The translations under genes and the position numbers were made by a program. Shown here one piece after another: positions 58,865 through 64,000 of a stretch of DNA of 64,000 nt (position 1 is its first letter; each line of letters starts with the position of its first letter). The notes beneath the pieces are model-generated. The model saw only the letters and a list, made by a program, of their open reading frames with translations. It did not search any database and was not told where the DNA came from. Origin of the DNA: a bacterium MS4 (GTDB lineage: Bacteria > Bacillota > Clostridia > Oscillospirales > Acutalibacteraceae); NCBI GenBank assembly GCA_000752215.1, contig CCFG01000017.1, forward strand, positions 1 to 64,000. The letters are read 5' to 3'.

Positions 58865-58998
58865 AAATGGTCGGAAAAAGAGCTATACAATCATTGATCA
58901 AAAATAAATATTCTGAAAAATTCAAATTTGTTATTTCTATAAAAATTATAACAGATTTCATTAATAAAACAATAACTGCGTACAAACAAACGGATAGC

Positions 58999-59048
58999 AA
59001 AAAGCATCTCTGCCTATTTCTAAAAAAGTAAGCAGGGATGCTTTTTTT
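58999..59048 (-). terminator. terminator of pflBA
   Basis: AAAAAGCATC...CTGC (58999-59013) pairs with GCAG...GATGCTTTTT (59032-59046), T-rich on both strands; about 55 bp after the pflA stop at 59102. Confidence 0.8.
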
Positions 59049-59101
59049 GCCACGAATTTTTTCTTAAATGCAACGACATTGGGCGTATACCGGGATATTT
59101 T

Positions 59102-59818
59102 TCAACCGGATGAAGAGCGTTCTTCCGTCAGTTTGTAAAGGGCGCGTATTTTTTCTTCCGGGCATTCATCATAATCGCGCAGCGGAAACGGAAGCCCCAT
59201 CTGCTCGTATTTGGTCAGGCAGATTTTTCTGAACGGCAGCAGCTCCAGCTTTTGCAGGTTGGAATACTGCCGCGCGAGGGCGGCGATTTTCAAAATATGG
59301 CCGCGGCCGTCCGTCAGATTCGGCACGACGACATGCCGGACCCACAGCGGAACCCCCATTTCTTCCGTCAGCTTCAGAAAAGCAAACACCCGGTTTCCGT
59401 CCGCCCCGCTGTAGCGGAGATAATCCTCCTTACGGGAAAATTTCAGATCGCACAGAACCAAATCCGTAAACCTCAGCACGGTGCGGGCTCCGCCGATGTC
59501 CCCGATTCCGGCGGTATCCAGCGCGGTGTGGACACCCGCCTCCTTTAACCGGGAAAACAGCTCCGCGACAAATTCCCACTGCAAAAGAGGTTCCCCACCG
59601 GAAACGGTCACGCCGCCTGTTGTTCCGAAATAGGGCCGGAAGCGCACGGCCTTCTCAAAGACCTCCTCCACACTGTACTCCCGCCCCGCGGTGCTCCAGG
59701 TATCCGGATTGTGGCAGTACGCACAGCGGAGCGTACACCCCTGCAGGAACACCACACAGCGCAGCCCCGGGCCGTCCACGGCCCCCAGGCTCTGAAAGGA
59801 ATGAACGACGCCTTTCAT
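59102..59818 (-). CDS. pflA: pyruvate formate-lyase activating enzyme
   Basis: A 238-residue radical-SAM enzyme that creates the glycyl radical on PflB using S-adenosylmethionine. The 4Fe-4S cluster cysteines are C28, C32 and C35 in GCTLRCAYCHNPDTW. SAM-binding GGVTVSGGEPLLQWEF follows (about 67-82), and later VVPNLTDG with the family helix. The length matches the family (about 240). Its ATG at 59818 overlaps the pflB stop (TGATG), so both are coupled; a GTG codon directly before it could also serve. Co-expressed with pflB under the ZTP leader. Confidence 0.97.
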   Translation of the reverse strand: MKGVVHSFQSLGAVDGPGLRCVVFLQGCTLRCAYCHNPDTWSTAGREYSVEEVFEKAVRFRPYFGTTGGVTVSGGEPLLQWEFVAELFSRLKEAGVHTALDTAGIGDIGGARTVLRFTDLVLCDLKFSRKEDYLRYSGADGNRVFAFLKLTEEMGVPLWVRHVVVPNLTDGRGHILKIAALARQYSNLQKLELLPFRKICLTKYEQMGLPFPLRDYDECPEEKIRALYKLTEERSSSG

Positions 59819-62049
59819 CACATCGCCTCGTGAAAGGTTCTGGAAAGCACTTCGCGCTGCTGCTGCCGGGACAGCTTGTGGAAGTTCACGGCATAGCCGG
59901 AGACGCGGATGGTCAGGTTGGGACAGTATTCCGGGTTCTCATAGGCTTTGAGCAGCGTTTCCCTGTTCAGCACATTGACATTGATGTGGTGCGCCTTCTG
60001 CCGGAAGTATCCGTCCAGAATAGCGACCAGATTGCCGTAACGCTGCTCCTCCGTGTGTCCGAGCGCCTGCGGAACAATGGAGAATGTATTGGAAATACCG
60101 TCCTTACAGATCTCGTAGGGGAGCTTCGCGACGGAGTTCAGCGCGGCGAGTGCGCCGTTTTTCTCGCGGTTGTGCATGGGGTTCGCGCCGGGCGCGAAGG
60201 GTTCCCCCGCCTTTCTGCCGTCCGGGGTGGCTCCGGTCTTTTTGCCGTAGACGACGTTGGACGTAATCGTCAGGATGGACAGCGTGTGTTCGGCATCGCG
60301 ATAGGCGGGGACCTTTTCCAGTTCTTCATAGAACAGCCTGACCTGTTCCTGCGCAATGGAATCCACCCGGTCGTCGTCGTTCCCGAAGGCGGGATATTCC
60401 CCGACGGTCTCAAAATCCGTAATCAGTCCGGTTTCATCACGGATACATTTTACCTTTGCATATTTGATCGCGGACAGCGAATCCGCAAGGACGGACATGC
60501 CCGCGATCCCAAACGCCATAAAGCGGTGAACGTCGGTATCGTGCAGGGCCATCTGTGTTTTTTCATAAGCATATTTGTCATGCATATAATGGATAATGTT
60601 CATTGCGCCCACATAGGTCTTTGCAAGCCATTCCCGGTAGACGTCCATCAGCCTGCGCACCCTGTCATATTCGAGGTATTCGCCCTCATAGGGGGGATGC
60701 GCGGGGGCGACCTGAATGCCGCTCTTTTCGTCCCTGCCGCCGTTCAGACTCATCAGCAGCAGCTTTGCCAGATTGGCACGCGCGCCGAAGAACTGCATGT
60801 CCTTTCCCACCCGCATGGCGGAAACGCAGCAGGCGATGGCGTAATCGTCGCCGAACACAGGGCGCATCACGTCGTCGTTTTCGTACTGGATCGCGTCCGT
60901 GTCGCAGGAAACCTTCGCGGCGTAGCGCTGAAAGGCTTTTGGCAAATCCGCCGACCACAGCACGGTCAGGTTCGGTTCCGCCGAAGGCCCCAAATTATAG
61001 AGCGTGTGCAGAATCCGGTAGGAGCTTTTGGTGACAAGGGTCCTGCCGTCCTCGCCCATGCCGCCGACCGCTTCCGTGATCCACATCGGGTCGCCCGCGA
61101 AAAGCTCGTTGTACTCCGGGGTGCGCAGATGGCGGGCCATGCGCAGCTTCATGACAAAATCGTCGATAATCTCCTGTGCCTGTTCCTCCGCCAGTAAACC
61201 GCTTTGCAGGTCGCGCTCAAAATAGATGTCCAGGAAGGTGCTGACGCGGCCCAGGCTCATGGCAGCGCCGTTTTGCTCCTTGATGGCACCGAGATAGGCA
61301 AAGTACAGCCACTGCACCGCTTCCCCTGCGTTCTGCGCGGGCTGGGAGATATCAAAGCCGTACAGAGCCGCCATCTCCTTCAGATACCCCAAAAAGGTGA
61401 TCTGCTGATACAGTTCCTCCAGCAGACGGACGTTATCCGCTTCCATGCCCTGTGAGGCCACCTTCCGCTTGTCCCTTTTCTTTTCCTCAATGAGCCGGTC
61501 GATGCCGTACAGCGCGACGCGGCGATAGTCGCCGATGATTCTTCCCCTGCCGTAGGCGTCCGGCAGCCCGGTGATGATGCCGCAGTGACGGGCGGCTTTG
61601 ATCTCGTCGCTGTAGGCCCGGAAAACACCCTCGTTGTGGGTCGTCCTGTACCGGAATTCCTGCTCGACCTTTTCGGAAAGCCGGTAACCGTAAGCTTCGC
61701 ACGCCTTGCGCGTCATGTTCAGGCCGCCGAAGGGATTCACGCCCCTTTTGAGAGGGCGGTCGGTCTGCAGACCCACAATGATTTCCTTCTCCTTATCCAG
61801 ATAGCCGGGCCGATAGCTGGTAAGCGAGCTGACCGTCTGCGTGTCGATGTCCAGCACGCCGCCGGACTCCCGTTCCAGCTCCAGCAGGCGGCCGAGTTTT
61901 TTCATCAGCCCGAGGGTGCGCTCCGTGGCGGGGACGAGAAACGCCTCATCACCCGAATACGGCCTGTAATTGGTCTGGATAAAGTTTCTGACGTCAATGC
62001 TTTCCTGCCAGCTTCCGCCCTTGAAATTCTTCCATGCCTGATGGTCCAT
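59818..62049 (-). CDS. pflB: formate C-acetyltransferase (pyruvate formate-lyase)
   Basis: A 743-residue glycyl-radical enzyme that cleaves pyruvate with coenzyme A into acetyl-CoA and formate. Catalytic Cys-Cys pair at 407-408 ([13 protein letters not shown]), glycyl radical site Gly718 in [10 protein letters not shown] near the C-terminus. [18 protein letters not shown] ends the protein as usual. The enzyme supplies formate for one-carbon (folate) metabolism as well as ATP from acetyl-CoA. GGAAGGAG places the start at 62049 and excludes the upstream ATG at 62073. Controlled by the ZTP riboswitch. Confidence 0.98.
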   Translation of the reverse strand: MDHQAWKNFKGGSWQESIDVRNFIQTNYRPYSGDEAFLVPATERTLGLMKKLGRLLELERESGGVLDIDTQTVSSLTSYRPGYLDKEKEIIVGLQTDRPLKRGVNPFGGLNMTRKACEAYGYRLSEKVEQEFRYRTTHNEGVFRAYSDEIKAARHCGIITGLPDAYGRGRIIGDYRRVALYGIDRLIEEKKRDKRKVASQGMEADNVRLLEELYQQITFLGYLKEMAALYGFDISQPAQNAGEAVQWLYFAYLGAIKEQNGAAMSLGRVSTFLDIYFERDLQSGLLAEEQAQEIIDDFVMKLRMARHLRTPEYNELFAGDPMWITEAVGGMGEDGRTLVTKSSYRILHTLYNLGPSAEPNLTVLWSADLPKAFQRYAAKVSCDTDAIQYENDDVMRPVFGDDYAIACCVSAMRVGKDMQFFGARANLAKLLLMSLNGGRDEKSGIQVAPAHPPYEGEYLEYDRVRRLMDVYREWLAKTYVGAMNIIHYMHDKYAYEKTQMALHDTDVHRFMAFGIAGMSVLADSLSAIKYAKVKCIRDETGLITDFETVGEYPAFGNDDDRVDSIAQEQVRLFYEELEKVPAYRDAEHTLSILTITSNVVYGKKTGATPDGRKAGEPFAPGANPMHNREKNGALAALNSVAKLPYEICKDGISNTFSIVPQALGHTEEQRYGNLVAILDGYFRQKAHHINVNVLNRETLLKAYENPEYCPNLTIRVSGYAVNFHKLSRQQQREVLSRTFHEAM

Positions 62050-62096
62050 TATTGACTCCTTCCGATTAAACAAAGCATCTGGCCGCTCTTTTCAAT

Positions 62097-62210
62097 AAAA
62101 AAAGAGCAACACCCGGTAAAACCAAATGCTGCCCAGACGGTCGGCTGAAAGAAGGCCTTTATTCCACTGTGGTGAACCCACAATTATCCGTCAGTAATAA
62201 AAGCCTTTAT
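62097..62210 (-). promoter_or_regulatory. ZTP riboswitch (pfl motif) upstream of pflB
   Basis: Minus-strand leader: P1 stem AAGGCTTTTATT/AATAAAGGCCTT encloses ACTGACGG and hairpin GTGGG-TTCA-CCCAC-like (GTGGGTTCACCAC), then a linker, then the conserved CCGTCTGGGCA. The latter overlaps a 14-bp terminator stem (GGGCAGCATTTGGT with ACCGGGTGTTGCTC, with G-U pairs) followed by seven T (62097-62103). ZTP signals folate shortage, so pflB would be induced to make formate. Confidence 0.82.
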
Positions 62211-62224
62211 GTTTTTATGACCTG

Positions 62225-62254
62225 ATTATAATATATCCGTGCGGCCGCTGTCAA
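62225..62254 (-). promoter_or_regulatory. promoter of the riboswitch-pflBA transcript
   Basis: TTGACA (62249-62254), 18 bp, TATAAT (62225-62230) on the minus strand. Confidence 0.85.
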
Positions 62255-62323
62255 CCGGCCCTTACGGATTTCAAAATATATTGCAGAACTGTAAAGAGAA
62301 TATAAAATATTTTGGAAATCTCT

Positions 62324-62351
62324 TTGCTGTTTGTAAAAATATTGCTATAAT
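62324..62351 (+). promoter_or_regulatory. promoter of the encapsulin operon
   Basis: TTGCTG (62324-62329), 16 bp, TATAAT (62346-62351). A leader of about 90 nt precedes the cargo gene. Confidence 0.65.
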
Positions 62352-62445
62352 ATAGAAAAGGCATTTTGACGGATATTTACAGAAAACAAATTTGATTCCG
62401 TCGAATCTGTCAAAAAACAACAATTATAACAGGAGGTTGAGAAAA

Positions 62446-62814
62446 ATGCCGGCTTTTGCAAATCCTTTTCAGGCAAACGTTGAAAGAAAATTAACACATG
62501 AGGAACTCGTTCAGGCCATCCGTCTGGACATTGCGGGGGAACTGGAGGCTATCTATCTTTATGACGCCCATGTTCAGGCCACGGACAATGAACTGGCCAA
62601 AACGGTCATCAGCGATATCCGCGATGAAGAGAAGGCCCATATCGGTGAATTAATGACGCTGCTTCGGCAGTTGGACCCGAAAGAAGCAGAACTGTTCGCC
62701 TCCGGTGAAGCGGAAGTAAGAGAAATGCTGGAGGGGCTGGGAATTTCCGAACCGTCCGCAGAGCCCGCTGCCGACGCCCCCGAACAGACGGTAGGCAGTC
62801 TGCTGGGCGAATAA
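62446..62814 (+). CDS. encapsulated ferritin-like cargo protein
   Basis: A 122-residue ferritin-like helical protein. Residues about 14-95 carry the iron-binding helices: LTHEELVQAIRLDIAGELEAIYLYDAHVQA (E-x-x-x-x-Y and E positions) and ISDIRDEEKAHIGELMTLLRQLD (ExxH motif). The C-terminal tail is Pro/Ala-rich and ends QTVGSLLGE, matching the (S/T)VGSL-type encapsulin targeting peptide. It should be loaded into the shell made by the next gene and oxidise Fe2+ for storage. AGGAGG precedes ATG 62446. It is first in the operon. Confidence 0.93.
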   Translation: MPAFANPFQANVERKLTHEELVQAIRLDIAGELEAIYLYDAHVQATDNELAKTVISDIRDEEKAHIGELMTLLRQLDPKEAELFASGEAEVREMLEGLGISEPSAEPAADAPEQTVGSLLGE

Positions 62815-62839
62815 ATAAATCTGTAAAGGAGCTGATCAT

Positions 62840-63655
62840 ATGGATTATCTTTCAAGAGAAGGTTCCCCCGTACCGCAGGAGTTTTGGAAACAAATTGACA
62901 CCGCCGTAGTGGAATCGGCGCGCCGTATTCTGGCGGGCAGAAGATTCTTACATATTTTCGGGCCTCTCGGCATCGGAGCGGACAGCATCGCGATTGACGA
63001 CGCGGACAAAATCGGGGAAATCACCAAAGACGGACTGACGGTTACCGCCGGCAGAAAGCATGTGGAAATCCCCACCGTTTACGACGACGTCACCCTTTTG
63101 GCAAAAGATCTGGAGAGCAGCCGCAAATCCGGTTATCCGGTGGATTTATCCGCCGTTATGGCTTCCGCCGAGGCCTGCGCTCTGAAAGAGGATCGGCTGA
63201 TCTTCTTCGGGGCCGAGGGACTGGGCTATGAAGGGCTTCTTACCGCGGCGGGAACAAACCGGATCGAAAAGAAAGACTGGTCCGAGGGAGAAAACGCGTT
63301 TACCGATATCGCCGCGGCAATCCAGCTGTTGACTTCCAAAAACGTTTACGGCACTTATGCGCTCGCGGTCAGCCCAGACCTGTACCTGCAGATGCAGCGG
63401 ATTCAGCCCGGAACGGGTTTACTGGAAATTGAGCGTGTGAAAAAGCTGCTGAACGGCAATGTTGTCAGCAGCCCGGTATTGGGAAATGACAAAGCGGTGC
63501 TCGTCTGCACCGAGCCGAGAAATATCGATCTGGTGATCGGGCAGGACCTTGCCGCCGCCTATCTGGAGCAGAAGGACCTCAATCACTGCTTCCGTATTCT
63601 GGAAACCGTCCTGCTCCGCATCAAGCGCAGGCAGGCCATCGTCGTTTTTGAATGA
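62840..63655 (+). CDS. enc: encapsulin shell protein, family 1
   Basis: A 271-residue HK97-fold capsid protein that self-assembles into a roughly 24-nm compartment. It begins MDYLSREGSPVPQEFWKQIDTAVVESARRILAGRRFLHIFGPLG, the cargo-peptide binding face of family 1 encapsulins. The middle has LLAKDLESSRKSGYPVDLS and FFGAEGLGYEGLLTA (E-loop and P-domain). The C-terminal half ends RNIDLVIGQDLAAAYLEQKDLNHCFRILETVLLRIKRRQAIVVFE. AAAGGAG precedes ATG 62840, 25 bp after the cargo stop. Together with the cargo it sequesters iron and limits peroxide damage. Confidence 0.97.
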   Translation: MDYLSREGSPVPQEFWKQIDTAVVESARRILAGRRFLHIFGPLGIGADSIAIDDADKIGEITKDGLTVTAGRKHVEIPTVYDDVTLLAKDLESSRKSGYPVDLSAVMASAEACALKEDRLIFFGAEGLGYEGLLTAAGTNRIEKKDWSEGENAFTDIAAAIQLLTSKNVYGTYALAVSPDLYLQMQRIQPGTGLLEIERVKKLLNGNVVSSPVLGNDKAVLVCTEPRNIDLVIGQDLAAAYLEQKDLNHCFRILETVLLRIKRRQAIVVFE

Positions 63656-63738
63656 CCCGAAGCTTTGCCACCGCACGGCATCTCTTTTATTTGCTGTTTC
63701 ATTTATACTAATCAAATGATGGAAATGAGGTTGTAAAA

Positions 63739-64000
63739 ATGTCAAAAGTTGTTTTTTATCGTTGTGAAATTTGCGGAAACATGGTAGCGCTGATCAGGAG
63801 CGGCGGCGGCACACTTACCTGCTGCGGCCAGAACATGACGAAGCTGGAAGCAAACACCACCGACGCCGCGACCGAAAAGCACGTTCCGTTTGTCACAAGG
63901 GAAGACGGAAAAATCAAAGTCCAGATCGGTTCCACCATTCATCCCATGCTTCCGGAGCATCATATTGAATGGATTGCGCTGGAGTCCGGCGACAGGCTGG
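63739..64000 (+). CDS. dfx: desulfoferrodoxin (superoxide reductase), partial
   Basis: The first 87 residues only; the gene runs off the right edge. The N-terminal desulforedoxin domain has four cysteines in YRCEICGN and LTCCGQNM (Cys9, Cys12, Cys29, Cys30), which bind a rubredoxin-like iron. The second domain starts ATEKHVPFVT and has STIHPMLPEHHIEWIAL with three His ligands of the catalytic iron site. It reduces superoxide to hydrogen peroxide without making oxygen, suiting an anaerobe. GAGG precedes ATG 63739. It lies directly after the encapsulin gene. Confidence 0.96.
   Translation, partial: MSKVVFYRCEICGNMVALIRSGGGTLTCCGQNMTKLEANTTDAATEKHVPFVTREDGKIKVQIGSTIHPMLPEHHIEWIALESGDRL

Overview
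The window comes from an anaerobic low-GC-phylum bacterium with a moderately high GC content, most likely a member of the Clostridia and perhaps the Oscillospiraceae. The evidence is clostridial gene content (pyruvate formate-lyase, desulfoferrodoxin, encapsulin, DUF362 ferredoxin protein, long-type IleRS, TipAS-type MerR), strong AGGAGG ribosome binding sites, several TTG and GTG starts, and T-box, ZTP, fluoride and yybP-ykoY type leaders. The family assignment is an inference from gene content only. I saw no tRNA, rRNA, CRISPR array, prophage or intact insertion sequence.

Left part (1-12 kb): a truncated ROK kinase, a small putative DNA-binding protein, a small lipoprotein, then a glycerol/glycerol-3-phosphate catabolic locus. 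A DeoR-family regulator (3644-4411) and an orphan polytopic membrane protein (2033-3055) sit beside a six-gene minus-strand operon (11973 down to 4503). It runs glpK, a BON-GlpA-BFD fusion flavoprotein, a pyridine-nucleotide disulfide-type oxidoreductase, a DUF1667 protein, an alkylglycerone-phosphate-synthase-like FAD oxidase, and a CCG-domain-like protein that has lost its Fe-S cysteines. The operon promoter carries a palindrome just downstream of its -10.

Middle left (12-32 kb): a DUF4342 protein with an OmpR-type two-component system, a nitroreductase, a flavin reductase, a MerR/TipAS regulator, a polar amino-acid ABC transporter operon headed by a pyridoxal-kinase-like gene, a secreted phosphodiester glycosidase, three tiny genes including a metal-binding-domain relic, a DUF362 ferredoxin protein, an orphan CheW, DedA and flippase-like membrane proteins, a geranylgeranyl-reductase-like flavoprotein, a MATE transporter and an Fe-S aldo/keto reductase.

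Middle right (32-50 kb): a DJ-1/PfpI protein, YccF, an ABC-2 exporter with a divergent NarL-type two-component system, an EAL-CBS-GGDEF protein, T-box controlled ileS, an adenine deaminase/racemase pair, an inorganic pyrophosphatase behind a fluoride riboswitch, and a 7TM-DISM diguanylate cyclase.

Right part (50-64 kb): a P-type cation ATPase behind a yybP-ykoY type (Mn2+) riboswitch, a ketopantoate-reductase-like protein, a GNAT acetyltransferase, a glutathione peroxidase/OhrR operon with clear operators, a flavodoxin, an AT-richer accessory DUF6884/GIY-YIG gene, pflB-pflA behind a ZTP (pfl) riboswitch, and an iron/oxidative-stress module of an encapsulated ferritin-like cargo, its encapsulin shell and a truncated desulfoferrodoxin. 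Five copies of a roughly 100-bp fold-back repeat are scattered through intergenic spaces from 22 to 59 kb.
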